Positions 10,340-22,079 of a stretch of DNA of 64,000 bases are shown in pieces; positions within the stretch are counted from its first letter, which is position 1; each line of letters starts with the position of its first letter. A program made the translations under genes and the position numbers. The DNA is from Bimastos eiseni (lineage: Eukaryota > Annelida > Clitellata > Crassiclitellata > Lumbricidae). Below the pieces are notes generated by a model. The model was not told the origin of the DNA. It searched no databases and saw only the letters and a list, made by a program, of their open reading frames with translations. The DNA lies in contig OY365814.1 of the NCBI GenBank assembly GCA_959347315.1, forward strand, positions 29,711,251 to 29,775,250, written 5' to 3'.

Positions 10340-11238
10340 TGGTGTAAGGACGGGTCAGACCGATCAAATTCGATGCTGTGTGCTGGGTTTTGCCATTGCG
10401 GCGTTGACGGGAGGATCTTTCAGCCGTCCCTATCGAAGAGGTCGCGAGACACTTGGGAGATTGTCTAAGGTTACGCTGAACGCCTTTCAAGACTTACTCG
10501 AGATTGAAAGACTTTTCGCTCGCGATTACGGCTGCTTTGCCCGGCTCCATTCAGCCTCACTGGAGATCAGGGCTTCGTTATGAGGCTTCGAGCTCATATG
10601 AGAGCTAAGCTTTATTGCTTTACCGCGTCAAACTAGATAAAGGTCTAGCGCTGATTGGTATCTAGGCGATGAAAGACAAATTCTAAGATTGCGCACTGTT
10701 GGCGACTTCTATTTCTCTTTGGATTCAGTTCAATTTGTAATTCAGAGCAATTCTGAGCTCACCGTTAACTCGTTCTTAGCTGGATCCATTTTCGTCTGTG
10801 CGTGTGTGACTCTGCCAGAAATGGTGGCAACGTTGATCGAAAAAAAACAGCCTCGAATGTTCGACGTTGAAATCGATTCCATCCAATTCTAGGCTCAAAC
10901 CGAACTGGTCCTTCCGACCTAATCAACGATTCGGAATTGAATTGAGTCAACCTATTGCTAAGTTAGTCGCTATCGCAAAGTCAACACAATTATATCACAG
11001 TCGTTGACTGCTCGTCTAGTCAAAATGTGGGTCTTAGTTAATTGACTGGGTCGCATTGTACCGGATGATTCTCAGGAGGACGAAAACTTTAGCCATACGA
11101 CCTGCGTAGATTTAGGCTTTAACGTGCAATACGACCATTTGCAATTCGGTTTTACTCTAGCTCTTTGCGGATGATACAACTCTGAACTGGAGGGGGTCTT
11201 GGACTCTGAATCACATGGTTGTGTGGCTCAGAGGTGGG
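10340..11238. other. GPCR 3' flank, no further gene
   Basis: Probably 3' UTR followed by intergenic DNA. The 198-aa ORF at 9987-10583 is the GPCR exon read in another frame. No canonical polyadenylation signal was found in this stretch. Confidence 0.5.
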
Positions 11239-11312
11239 AAGGTAGTGCTGTGACCCTACCAGAGGTCAGCAGGCAGTGCTGTGACCCCACCAGAGGTCAG
11301 CAGGCATTGCTG
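11239..11312. repeat. ~36-bp tandem duplication
   Basis: GCAGTGCTGTGACCC-ACCAGAGGTCAGCAG occurs twice in succession with a partial third copy. Confidence 0.8.
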
Positions 11313-11985
11313 GTATTTAATTCAAATCTGCGCAGTTCGAAGCTGCGGTTGTACTATTGCGTTGTAGAGACGCTCGGTTTTCCGAAAAGACTATTCCAAT
11401 GCGAAAACTTCGAAGTTCAGTGTGAAATGATTCTGAAGACGGCACAAGTAACGGACACCCACTCGAAATGAACATGGGCCTCTAGCTAATCAGATGCGCT
11501 ATAGCAATGCGAGTGGGATTGTACTGAATAACTCTATGGTATACGTCTCTTAACTATTCCGATGGCGGATGAATTCCGGTAATATCCAGGAATCCAACCT
11601 CCAGAACCTATCGATCTCTTCCCTAGATCTTTATTCGTGTTCCATTTCGGTATAATTCTACAAGAACTAATTCGACCATACTATGACTATCAGCAGGGTA
11701 ATCCATGTCCTGAACAAAAGGGTCTTTTGTTCGATAGGATGCGACAATGGTTACATCTTTCGCTGCTATGCTGGTGAGGGTACTTCCACGTAATACAGAC
11801 CCTGGACCTCATTGACTACAGAATCTTGCTCCGCGTCGTGACACACAGGCGCTCATCAAAATAAAAGCGAATGGCAGCTGTTAATGACTTCGTCGTCAAA
11901 CTGTATGAAACTCATCCTGGCTGTGAGAGTTTAAGAAACCCTTTGATTATTCCTTCGTGCACAAATAGAGAGCAGAACATGTTCG
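11313..11985. other. gene-free stretch
   Basis: Nothing recognised. Confidence 0.5.
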
Positions 11986-12095
11986 TCATATTTATATATA
12001 CATATATTTATATATTTATATATACATATATATATATATTTAAATATTTATATATACATAATATATACAATCATATATAATATATTATATACACA
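11986..12095. repeat. AT-rich ATATTTATATAC tract
   Basis: Imperfect TATATATTTATATA repeats. Confidence 0.85.
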
Positions 12096-12620
12096 TTGTA
12101 TAAATTATAATGGTTCTACACTTGTGCAGACATTGGACGTTGTACGTTCAGCGTGACTTGGAGAGCAGCCGAGGCGAGGCTGTTCTTCCGGCGAACACCT
12201 TGACACCGTGACATGACCTCGTCATGCCCACAATTCGTTACATCACTGGGTCCCAACCGAAGAGACGGACATAAAAGTCGAGACGTAGCGGGATTTACTA
12301 CGACTTTTTCAACATGTTCCGGAACCGGTTCCGGTATACGAACCCAGATTAAGAAACCGTCGCACGAGCCGCAGCCATTAGTCGCATCGATCAAAGGGGA
12401 CCTTCGACATTACGGGATGATGATTATCGATTCCTTTTGACCGATGACGGTCATTTGCTACTCGTTTAGATTCGGATAAGATGACGGTCTTAAAGAATAG
12501 CGACGCTGTGTCGTCAGACGAGAAGTTGATATATGAAAGATATTCGCAATGTTTTTGCATCCTCTGCCACGCTATTTTAAAATCGCAGCTGGAAGTATTT
12601 CTTGCGAACAGGTGATTTCA

Positions 12621-12712
12621 GCTGAACGACGCTGTGTTATGACGCAGATAATTAGCCCGCCCTCCTTGCTTATCCACACTTGGGACTGGCATCACCTGAC
12701 TATACGCGACTG
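12621..12712 (+). repeat. family A dispersed repeat, copy 1 (divergent)
   Basis: Contains GAACGACGCTGTGTTATGA, then CCCGCCCTCC, then CACTTGGGACTGGCAT, the ordered landmarks of the repeat seen at 21862, 44401, 44531 and 48217. This copy is the most divergent. Confidence 0.6.
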
Positions 12713-13077
12713 TGATATAGTATTGACCAGGTATCTCGGAGAACCGCTGTATACATTATACCTGGATTGGGCGTATACGTGAATTCAGTCTTATTATACT
12801 TTGATATATCTATTTAGCGACATTTTTAAAGATACTATAAATGGGAGATTGTCTCCACGTTACCATAATTGTATATGATGTAAAAGACTTTTGAGACTAT
12901 TAGCACCAACCACGCGATGATATTTTACCATACATCGCACAAATTGGAAGCTTGGAAATCGTTTCTCGGAAGTCGCAGAATCGGACAGTCTCATTACTTA
13001 AGTTCCGCAATGCATAGAGTCTACTTGTTACTCGATTTAAAACAAAACGAACTCTGGACAACCTCTATAATTCAACA

Positions 13078-13146
13078 CAGCCCTCGTGAATAGGCTGGTG
13101 CTCTGCGTTTGACTTTGAAGTGGCGCCATAGAAGTTTGGAGATTAT
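13078..13146 (-). repeat. family B dispersed repeat, copy 1
   Basis: On the - strand it reads CTCCAAACTTCTATGGCGCC, then CAGAGCACCAGCCTATTCAC and GAGGGCTG. Six other copies are at 25859, 28666, 48029, 50616, 52368 and 61679. Confidence 0.75.
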
Positions 13147-14065
13147 GCGAATACGAAAGTTAACATAACAATTTATCTATGTACTTTGAATTATGATTAA
13201 GAATGTTGCGAAACGCAGAACGCGTTTCATAAGCTACAAGACTTCTTTTGTCAAAGCGCACAACGAATTTCAGTTTTATTGTATTCTAAGCAAATACATG
13301 TCACCAATCACCGTTGACGATTACACGCACACAAGTGGAACCCAACGAATCAACCCCCATCCAAAGTTCACGAATTGCGAATTGGTTGGTGCATTGCGCT
13401 TTGTGTTGGAGCGTCATTTAGAAATTTGGAATTGATGTCTACTATTAAGATTTCCCAGCAGTTGCTCACTGACGCGTGTCATGCAATTCCCTAAATCATC
13501 GGATTATCGCCGAACAAGTGTCCTCTGCTTGTCGGATCAGTATTATAGACCGATAAACCATCGGTGACCATAGCAGGTCTAAGCCTGGCGTATATCCTAC
13601 GCCGAGTCGCAATTATCCGGCTGCAAACGAAGTGCCGTTGATCTTTGACTCGACCGTACATCAAGAAGTCCATCGTTTCTCGTCCAATCACACACGTCAA
13701 GACGTTGATGCCGTCAGAATGTATCAATCCACTCGCAGAAACTAGGAGAAGGTTTTCGACACGCAACTCATTAATTGCCAACTCCGAGATGTCGGAAGTA
13801 ATAATCGAGATCATTTTGCATTAAAGCGAAATAATCCAAGTGGATTCTGACCGGATCAACGCCCGATGGGGCAGCGGAATTGAAGGTCATATTGGAGGAG
13901 AGAGAAATGGCCAAGTACGCCCTCACAGGCCGAGGATAAGCAATATCATCTCGCTAACGCTTCATGCCCTTGGCTGTCAATCAACTGGGTCTAATTTAAG
14001 AGCTTGTTCTTCTTGACGCTTCGTGTTCTGTATATAAAAAACATAACCTTTATTACAATGCATCT

Positions 14066-14066
<1 letters not shown>
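13147..14066. other. gene-free stretch
   Basis: The 80-aa and 107-aa ORFs here show no domain. Nothing else recognised. Confidence 0.5.

Positions 14067-14067
<1 letters not shown>

Positions 14068-14156
<89 letters not shown>
14068..14156. repeat. (TA)n then (GT)n compound microsatellite
   Basis: About 46 bp of pure TA passes into about 40 bp of pure GT/TG at 14116. Confidence 0.95.
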
Positions 14157-14158
<2 letters not shown>

Positions 14159-14467
14159 CTTACATTTATGCATATTGTATAAAGACCAATCGACAATATA
14201 GCAACGCAGTTAGTCATTTGGAGAAGCCTAACCCTTGTACAGTGATGTGGGCCCAAAATCATCACTAAATATAAATATTGAGATGGCAGAAAAGTACAGT
14301 AATTGAGTTCATTACTGTCTCAATGTAACATCTGTTCAGAAAACACTTTTTCTATTAAAGTTAAAGTCGCTGATCGCCAATAGTCACAGAAGCAGACATT
14401 ATGAGAAACATACTAGAAACATTACCCCCTTTGTTTCTGTATAGACCTATACATATGACGTCATGTA

Positions 14468-14951
14468 CAGTGTTCCCTCTAAGTCCAAGCTGTGCGCATG
14501 TGGAGCCAGCACACATAAGAATTGAGTATGCGCACATAATGTTTTCTATGAAACTACGCAAATGGAGTCTCAGCCGGCAGCGACCTACCTTACTTCTGAA
14601 ACGCTGGTTCCTTGGTTGATGCACCTCTTATTTATCCCTATGCAGAGGCGTCCAAATTGGGGGTACGGAGGCAAATGCCTTCAATTTCAGGTAGGGGAAC
14701 ATTTTTTGCGTCTTAGGTGGGAATATCTTGTCTTCCTAGCACTTGGACCGGGGGGTTGCCTCCATTACTCAGAGGGGGGTTGACGCCCTGTTATCAGAAG
14801 TAATCATCACAATTGAATTTAGATATGGTCTTAATTTAACTAACATCGCATTCAGCTTGGACATGCGCACAAAAGTGTGAACTATTCATGAAATGTTGCG
14901 CACACAAATTATCTTGCGCTCACCATCTCCCAAAAATTAGAGGGAACATTG
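14468..14951. mobile_element. non-autonomous hAT-type element (MITE), 484 bp
   Basis: The left end CAGTGTTCCCTCTAA is matched by the right end TTAGAGGGAACATTG, giving inverted repeats of 14/15 bp. Flanking 8-mers GTCATGTA (14460-14467) and GTCATTTA (14952-14959) match at 7 of 8 positions. Eight-bp target duplications and CAG-starting termini are hallmarks of hAT transposons. No transposase is inside. GCGCACA-type words occur near both ends as subterminal repeats. Confidence 0.8.
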
Positions 14952-15059
14952 GTCATTTATGCATATTGCATGAGATATAAAATATATTGAGTGTATCAAC
15001 AATTAATGAAAGAGTATTTATAATTCACTAAGCAAAAGCTCCGAGAGGTCCTATTTCTT

Positions 15060-15297
15060 AGCCTCGGCATATGTGACGGGTTACAAGGACTCACTCTCAC
15101 CGACCACCAATCGTCGGATAATTCGTTCCACCAATATACTTCGGTCAGTGTATACGTTGACCTTAGATAACCAGTCCATAGGTGGAGCAGAGGTTAAACA
15201 GAAACCTCGAAAGAGATACATCTTCCAAGGCGGGGTTAGAACCCTGACCTGCCCGTCGATAATTCAGCACACCGATCACTAAGCTACACCCGGCAAC
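15060..15297 (-). mobile_element. tRNA-derived SINE
   Basis: On the - strand from about 15297 the head reads CGGGTGTAGCTTAGTGATCG, which matches a pol III A box (TRGCNNAGY). It continues to CAGGGTTCTAACCCCG, a B box with a T-arm-like stem, at tRNA spacing of about 35 bp. The body continues through CTTGGAAGATG and TCGAGG. It is not a functional tRNA gene: the T-loop is altered and no acceptor stem closes. Confidence 0.65.
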
Positions 15298-15690
15298 CTT
15301 GCACTAAAAACTCAAGACCCAATTTCTATAGCGCCTCTGTAAAGCTGCGAATATATAGACGCGGCAGAGACGTCATTTGTCAAGTGTTCAATCCATAAGC
15401 ATCGTTGCATACAATTCTAGATATATCATTAGAGTTATGCCTTTTTAGGAATTCAATAATATATCGGTCAGGTTTTCTATGCGTTTCCACAGTAACTTTC
15501 CTCTAATATCATTTCTATTTATCACTGAATATTCACCCTTATAATTATGCCACACAGAGCCATATATATATAAATATATATACATATATATATTTATATG
15601 CAATATATGCAAAGATTCATTATATATATATGATTAGCAATTGCAAGGTGCATATATATAATATATGTATTAAACCTTAAAATCTACGTT
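15298..15690. other. gene-free AT-rich stretch
   Basis: Only TATATA-type short tracts at 15560-15600 and 15620-15665 are seen. Confidence 0.5.
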
Positions 15691-15834
15691 TTCTATGTCA
15701 TTCCATGAAGTCCATATGTTATCATTCACGAAGCTAAGAAAATGTTCATATACAAAGATACAACTGTTCTTGACATTGCCCTCCACTCAACCAAAGGTCA
15801 GCAGTAATCACGTGACAGGACCATATACGACAGC

Positions 15835-15962
15835 CAATCGAGATGGTGTCGAGCAGCGTCGAGTATACTTGTTCAAGGTCCCTTCACAGTGACCGTCTCA
15901 CTGTAGGGGTTCGAACCCTTACCATCAACGTTAAAAGGTGAACGTTCTAATCAATCTCTTAC
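15835..15962 (-). mobile_element. tRNA-derived SINE
   Basis: On the - strand the head reads GATTAGAACGTTCACCTTTT, then GATGGTAAGGGTTCGAACCC, a perfect GGTTCGAACCC B box. Further on, GAAGGGACCTTGAACAAGT matches GTAAGGACCTTGTAGCAAGT in the SINE at 31520-31690, so both belong to one family. Confidence 0.65.
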
Positions 15963-15973
15963 ATGAAAAACCA

Positions 15974-16017
15974 AATATATATATATATATATGTGTATAT
16001 ATATATATCATGCATTA
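15974..16017. repeat. (TA)n microsatellite
   Basis: TATATA runs with one GTGTA interruption. Confidence 0.85.
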
Positions 16018-16522
16018 TGTATACGTGCGTGTGAGTGTGCGTGTGAGCAAATTCACGAGAAACAGTTGGTCTATCACAATAAGACTATACCTAATGTTAT
16101 CGATTATCACCCTATGTTATTGCAACTGAGCTGCAGTGATCACGCCCAACCATTCATTCGCAGCTGCAGTCAGACGTCCTCTCTAATGTCAGGCAGTCGG
16201 AAGAACAACACAGGAAGCATTAAGACCACGCGCCGTTACAGCAACTCCGAAGCCTTGATATACGTATTAATTGGATATAATTTATTTATATTTTTATATA
16301 TATATGTATCAATGGAACCCTATGCGCTGATAGCTGATAATTAAATAAATACATTTATATATATATATTGCTAAGGTGATATGGTGGATAAATAGAGGAG
16401 TGATGTCATCAGACGATGAACTGTCACGTGATGGTACGACCACGTGACGAGAATAGAGGATGAAAGCTGCACTAAATGAATTATGGGAGTAGCTATCACC
16501 AGCCGCCGCAGTCAGAAACGAC

Positions 16523-17214
16523 GAAGAAGAAGAAGAAGAAGAAGAAGAAGAAGAAGAAGAAGAAGAAGAAGAAGAAGAAGAAGAAGAAGAAGAAGAAGAA
16601 GAAGAAGAAGAAGAAGAAGAAGAAGAAGAAGAAGAAGAAGAAGAAGAAGAAGAAGAAGAAGAAGAAGAAGAAGAAGAAGAAGAAGAAGAAGAAGAAGAAG
16701 AAGAAGAAGAAGAAGAAGAAGAAGAAGAAGAAGAAGAAGAAGAAGAAGAAGAAGAAGAAGAAGAAGAAGAAGAAGAAGAAGAAGAAGAAGAAGAAGAAGA
16801 AGAAGAAGAAGAAGAAGAAGAAGAAGAAGAAGAAGAAGAAGAAGAAGAAGAAGAAGAAGAAGAAGAAGAAGAAGAAGAAGAAGAAGAAGAAGAAGAAGAA
16901 GAAGAAGAAGAAGAAGAAGAAGAAGAAGAAGAAGAAGAAGAAGAAGAAGAAGAAGAAGAAGAAGAAGAAGAAGAAGAAGAAGAAGAAGAAGAAGAAGAAG
17001 AAGAAGAAGAAGAAGAAGAAGAAGAAGAAGAAGAAGAAGAAGAAGAAGAAGAAGAAGAAGAAGAAGAAGAAGAAGAAGAAGAAGAAGAAGAAGAAGAAGA
17101 AGAAGAAGAAGAAGAAGAAGAAGAAGAAGAAGAAGAAGAAGAAGAAGAAGAAGAAGAAGAAGAAGAAGAAGAAGAAGAAGAAGAAGAAGAAGAAGAAGAA
17201 GAAGAAGAAGAAGA
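16523..17214 (+). repeat. pure (GAA)n triplet array, about 230 copies
   Basis: 692 bp of GAA with no interruption that I can see. Three overlapping ORFs (poly-Lys, poly-Arg, and poly-Ser on the other strand) arise from it and are not genes. GAA/TTC arrays of this length can form triplex DNA; this is general knowledge, not shown here. Confidence 0.97.
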
Positions 17215-17834
17215 TGGAAAGAAATGATCCAATTGGAATTGAATATTGAAGAGAGGAGACACTGGTGACGGAATCAGGTCAGAGAGAGCAATCCGTGTTG
17301 ATGACCCATCTCCTCCGAGGGATCAATCCAAGTCGAAAGGAGATATATAAATATAGTTTATATATACATAGTATATATATGTAACATTATGCACTATATT
17401 CTTCAAAACTTCATTACAACAAAATAAAAAAACTCAAGCTACAGAAGCGAGAAAGTCGCTGATTGGCAACGATGGTATACTGCGCAGAATAGGACAACTA
17501 TTATAGAAGGACACTGATGACTGTTCCACTGATGCATCGACTTTATTAAAGTGTTTATTTATATTTATTTTGCTACCCCAATTGTACGGTTTTTACAAAC
17601 ATTTGACAGTATTGCCTTTGAGATTGCACGTTATCGGAAAGATTTCAGTGACCGTTGACTAGGAAATTTGTGAGAATAATATACTGACATATAATAAACT
17701 ATTTTTTTATTTTGTAGATGCTCAGCAATCATTACATAAATATGTAACCGAACTACTATGAAAATACTATAAACTTCTCTCATTACAGACACCAACGGAA
17801 GAAATTCAGAAGCTCATTCTAACGGACACCATGA
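17215..17834. other. gene-free AT-rich stretch
   Basis: Only short TATATA tracts near 17345-17380. Nothing else recognised. Confidence 0.5.
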
Positions 17835-17965
17835 ACAGGGAGAGAGACAGACAGACAGACCAACAGACAGACAGGGTCAGACAGACACAGATAGACAGAG
17901 ACCGACAGAGGCATGCAGACAGAGGCATGCAGACAGAGGCAGCCAGAGGAACAGACAAACAGAGA
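17835..17965. repeat. (CAGA)n-derived tract
   Basis: Imperfect CAGACAGA repeats containing a duplicated GAGGCATGCAGACA segment. Confidence 0.85.
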
Positions 17966-18690
17966 GAAAGTGAAAACATGAAAGACTTATAGTAGCCATA
18001 ACGCCGAGAAAAACACTCCACATAATGGATTAGCAAAACAAAGCGATGAAGACAATGATCGTCGTATAACAACCTTTGTACAATGAATCAGCAGCCGAGA
18101 CTTACCACATAAATGCCTTATTTGCACGCTATAACGAGTGTACCACTGGCGCCACATAATGAGCCGACGACGACGCAGACCGGAAGAAGATCATGGCTCG
18201 TTACTCTGCAGATGATCATCTGTCTCCCATATCCTCATAATGCGCAATTATTCACCTATTAGTTTATACACGATTATGTATAAATTAATATATATATATA
18301 TACATATGCTTCTATATAACATATTCTTTTGTATATATGTGCATGTATATATATACATGTATACAAATATTAACGATACTGGCGTATACACACGTATGAG
18401 TAATTAAGTATTATAGCTAACGACTATAATAATTACATCAGGCATATTTTATTATTATTAGCCGTCTGAAAATCATTCTGCATAGTGCATATATATGTAT
18501 GCATATACTATATATATACCATATATATATATATTGTTTGCGCTCGATTTCAATTGTCTGATTTTTTCACAATCAATTTATTGTCTCTAATTACGATCGT
18601 GAACGCCACAACATATACCTGAACACGTAATGCACAACTTGGAAGATATATAGACGCAGCAACTCAAGAAACGCAATTATTATGAAATCA
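17966..18690. other. gene-free stretch
   Basis: AT-rich with short TATATA and ACATGTATA palindromic words at 18285-18370 and 18490-18535. Confidence 0.5.
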
Positions 18691-18693
18691 TTG

Positions 18694-18946
18694 CGTGTGT
18701 GTTTGTTTATGTGTGTTTGTTTATGTGTGTTTGTTTATGTGTGTTTGTTTATGTGTGTTTGTTTATGTGTGTTTGTTTATGTGTGTTTGTTTATGTGTGT
18801 TTGTTTATGTGTGTTTGTTTATGTGTGTTTGTTTATGTGTGTTTGTTTATGTGTGTTTGTTTATGTGTGTTTGTTCATGTGTGTTTGTTTATGTGTGTTT
18901 GTTTATGTGTGTTTGTTTATGTGTGTTTGTTTATGTGTGTATGTGT
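18694..18946 (+). repeat. 14-bp minisatellite, about 18 copies
   Basis: The unit is GTTTATGTGTGTTT, almost invariant, with one T-to-C change near 18873. Fourteen is not a multiple of 3, so all three frames stay open and give the [18 protein letters not shown] ORFs. Confidence 0.95.
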
Positions 18947-18989
18947 TCGTGTGCATGTACACGTGTGTTTACTAAACAGTTTATGACAT

Positions 18990-19125
18990 AATAATCATTG
19001 TTTGTGTGTTGCTGTGTGTTTGTGTTTGTGTGTGTAGATGTGTGTGTAGATGTGTTTACCAAGACAGTTTATAGGACCTATTATAAAATCATTGCGTGTG
19101 TATGTGTGTGTAGATGTGTGAGTCG
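18990..19125. repeat. GT-rich tract with partial flank duplications
   Basis: GTGTAGATGTGT-type repeats. AAATCATTGCGTGTGTRTGT at 18685 and 19085 and CAGTTTATRR at 18976 and 19061 suggest segmental duplication of the minisatellite flanks. Confidence 0.6.
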
Positions 19126-19394
19126 CGCGTGTGTATTATTGCGTGATTTTGTGCTTACGTAATTCCTGTCTTGCAGCTTCAAATCTGTCTCCAAGGAAAC
19201 GTGGTACATCTGTCTATACATGGACCGTGGGCAAACCTACCATTGCTCAATGCAATGATCTTGCTTCATTAAACGACTGTATTACTGTATAGGCATGAAT
19301 TGCTAAATGAGCATGTACAGTTATATATCTCTATGCAACAACCTCGATTACGGTAATTCATGGTAATTTACGTCGTCTGCTGTGGAATGTAAAG

Positions 19395-19570
19395 GAACCG
19401 GAAAATGTTACATGGAAAATGTTACATGGAAAATGTTACATGGAAAATGTTACATGGAAAATGTTACATGGAAAATGTTACATGGAAAATGTTACATGGA
19501 AAATGTTACATGGAAAATGTTACATGGAAAATGTTACATGGAAAATGTTACATGGAAAATGTTACATGGC
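19395..19570 (+). repeat. 14-bp minisatellite, about 12 copies
   Basis: Perfect copies of ACATGGAAAATGTT. The unit is unrelated in sequence to the 14-bp array 450 bp upstream. Confidence 0.97.
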
Positions 19571-19717
19571 ATTCGGATCTGTTTTAACCTGCCTTCTATA
19601 CGCTATGTACAAACAAGTCGGTAAAAATTTCACATATTGGCACACATACACACTCACTCGCGCCTAAACACACACACAGACACACATACACCCATGCGCC
19701 TACACTCAGACAATATA

Positions 19718-19745
19718 TACATACATACATACATACATATTTACA

Positions 19746-19779
<34 letters not shown>

Positions 19780-20040
19780 CACACAAACATACATACATAC
19801 TTACATATATACATACATACATGTACATACATACATACATACATACACACATACATACTTACATATATACATACATACATGTATATACATACATACATAC
19901 ATTCATACATACATACATACATACATACATACATGTACATGCATACATGCATACATATATACATGCATACATACATACATACATAAATAAATACATACAT
20001 ACATACATACATACATACATACATGCATACATACATACTG
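19718..20040. repeat. (CATA)n tetranucleotide array
   Basis: About 320 bp of CATA with TTACATAT, CATGTA and AAATAAAT variants that recur at intervals of about 55-60 bp. Confidence 0.95.
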
Positions 20041-20157
20041 TAATATCCTTGTTTCACACATTTTATATCTTTTTTATAACACTTTATATTTGTATAACAT
20101 CCAGTTTCAAGTCCCGCCCAGTGCTTAAAGTGTGAAAAAAGAAGTGCCTGGGCGTTA

Positions 20158-20663
20158 GGGGAGCCGTTCATAAATGACGTCACGTAATTTTTGGACGATT
20201 GTTGACCCTTCGTTACACGTCGTCACAAATGACATGACCCCCTCAAATATGATCCCACGTCACAAGGCCCTGACCGCCCCCCCCCCTCCCAAATCAAACC
20301 AGATGTCCAGAATGTAAATCAAATTTTCTTATAATTATCAATAAATGTAATTGTAACTATAAAATATTTCAAATTGTATAGCAGAACGAAGAAAAATTGA
20401 GAAATTAAGTAGCCTATAATGATTACAATCTTATGCATTCCGCAGGATGAAAGACTATCTTAATCATAATTAGGGTTGTTTAATTGTGGTAACAACTACT
20501 GCTAATTAAGTGGAACTTGTTTAAATGAGTGTAAGTTTTTAATAAAATTACGTATTTTGATGTGACGTCACATTTCGTCGACCCCCCTTCTCTCCTTGTC
20601 ACACATCGTCACAAATTTTTGACCCATCCCCATAGGCGCCTGACATCGTTTATGGACGGCCCC
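20158..20663. mobile_element. 506-bp inverted-repeat element (GGGGCCGTYCATAAA type)
   Basis: The left end GGGGAGCCGTTCATAAATGA mirrors the right end, which on the other strand reads GGGGCCGTCCATAAACGATG. GACGTCAC, GTCACAAAT and ACCCCC-rich words recur inside both ends in inverted order (GTCGTCACAAAT at the left, CATCGTCACAAATTTTTGAC at the right). No coding capacity. This is a common style of non-autonomous DNA element in animal genomes; I cannot name the superfamily, and no clear target duplication is visible. Confidence 0.65.
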
Positions 20664-20765
20664 TGGTGTCGCAAAGTTAAGAGCTAAAGATTGCAAAAGC
20701 AGTGCACCAACATATTAAGTCGACGACAAATGGTTCGTGCACTGTGGTCCTCTGTGTTCGTTAAA

Positions 20766-20999
20766 CAGAAGTTGGATTGGGTTGGATTGGTGATATTAAT
20801 AATGTTGGATTAGAAGTTGAAAGGGTGAACGAAATTCGTCCAAAACAGATGCTATTTCGATAAACATAATGCCTACTGAAAAAAAGTTGAATCATTGAAA
20901 AGAATATTTGCCTAAATAGAAGTTGAATTGACAAAAATGGTTCTTGCTTAACCAGAAGCTGGATTTACAGATATTATTATTATCAATCCAGCTTCTATT
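20766..20999 (+). repeat. 37-bp minisatellite family C, locus 1 (degenerate)
   Basis: Decayed units built on AGAAGTTGGATT..GA..AAAAG. A terminal unit is inverted: AGAAGCTGGATT at 20954-20965 pairs exactly with 20985-20996 across a 19-nt spacer. Related arrays are at 23440-23585 (- strand) and 56921-57165. Confidence 0.65.
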
Positions 21000-21279
21000 T
21001 AACCAAATACAATGGGCGAAAAATAGAATTTTTTTATCATTCGTTAGGCTTTTTGTCAATCAACCCTTATTTAGTCGTCAATTATTTGTTTGTGAAATAT
21101 TTGTTGTAATATAAAGCGTAGACCTACAGAGAATTGCTTTCCTTTGTGAAATTGTCGACAACGGGCCGGTGGCGCCGGCATCATTTAGAAAGTTGTGAAA
21201 AGAAAGTTTATAAACGCGCGTAGCGCGAAATTTTTTTCCTCCTGTTTTTCCTGTTGATGATAACGTACGCATATAGAGG

Positions 21280-21425
21280 AATTGCACTGCTGCATGGACG
21301 CTCATGGACAGCGTCCAGGCTCTGCTGGCCAAATAAGTGGCAGGACGGCGTCCAGCCTCGAAAATAAGTGCCTGGACGCCGTACATGACCGTCCAGGCAC
21401 ACTTTAAGTCCTGGTCCCGCCTAAC
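21280..21425 (-). repeat. repeat with internal GTCCAGGC duplications
   Basis: CGTCCAGGC/GCGTCCAGCC words recur four times, and AAATAAGTG occurs twice. On the - strand, CTTAAAGTGTGCCTGGACG resembles GCTTAAAGTGTG..GTGCCTGGGCG at 20123-20155, next to the 506-bp element. Both may derive from one older repeat. Confidence 0.5.
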
Positions 21426-21542
21426 GTTGCTACTCGTTTCGTGTTCTTCCTTTCTACTTCCGTTGTCTCCTTCCTTGCGTCCATGTTGTCTCCCTACTAT
21501 ACTGCGCATATAAACACAGGAATATTAATATCTATATATGTT

Positions 21543-21652
21543 CACTCACACACAGACACACACGCAAACGCACACACAGACGCACACACACAGACACACA
21601 CGTGTTAATATGAATGAGTGAATGAATGAATGAATGAATGAATGAATGAAAC
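21543..21652. repeat. CA-rich tract then (GAAT)n
   Basis: Imperfect CACACAGA repeats to about 21602, then about ten GAAT copies at 21611-21651. Confidence 0.9.
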
Positions 21653-21861
21653 AGCGAGTGTACAGGAATGGGCAGTAATTGAAATTAATTGAAATCGCTT
21701 TATTTGCGGTTTATTTACATTTTCCCATGTATTATGCCATTTAAATTCCATTTTATGCCAGAGGCAATTTGCAATTTGTAGGCCTATTCAATAACACTTT
21801 TCCCAGTTAGTTTTCCCATCCCTGCGAATAAGCGCTTAAAGCTGACGTTTTCATAGCGTTG

Positions 21862-21960
21862 TAGTTTTAGTTTAACGACATCACCCTCCTCCTTAATTCA
21901 GGCTTGGGACTTGCACTATCTGAGTGCGGACACCGGTGGAGTTTGACAGACGCGACAGAT
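21862..21960 (+). repeat. family A dispersed repeat, copy 2
   Basis: Shows TTTAACGACA, ACCCTCCTCC, CAGGCTTGGGACTTGCACT, CTGAGTGCGGACA and GGTGGAGTTTGACAG in the family order. Confidence 0.7.
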
Positions 21961-22079
21961 ATATATAGCTCATCCAATTAGCGACCGGATTTCAACCGAG
22001 GGCAAGTACATCTGTTTTGGCGAATGTTTATTGCAAAGCGCCATCTACATCCGGTCACACGTGAACAGGCCATGACTCT

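Noticed and set aside
9987..10583. 198-aa and 105-aa ORFs overlapping the GPCR exon
   Set aside because: Other frames of the same exon; Ser/Arg-rich and without domains.
16309..17268. Three long ORFs of poly-Ser, poly-Lys and poly-Arg
   Set aside because: All are translations of the (GAA)n array; no gene context.
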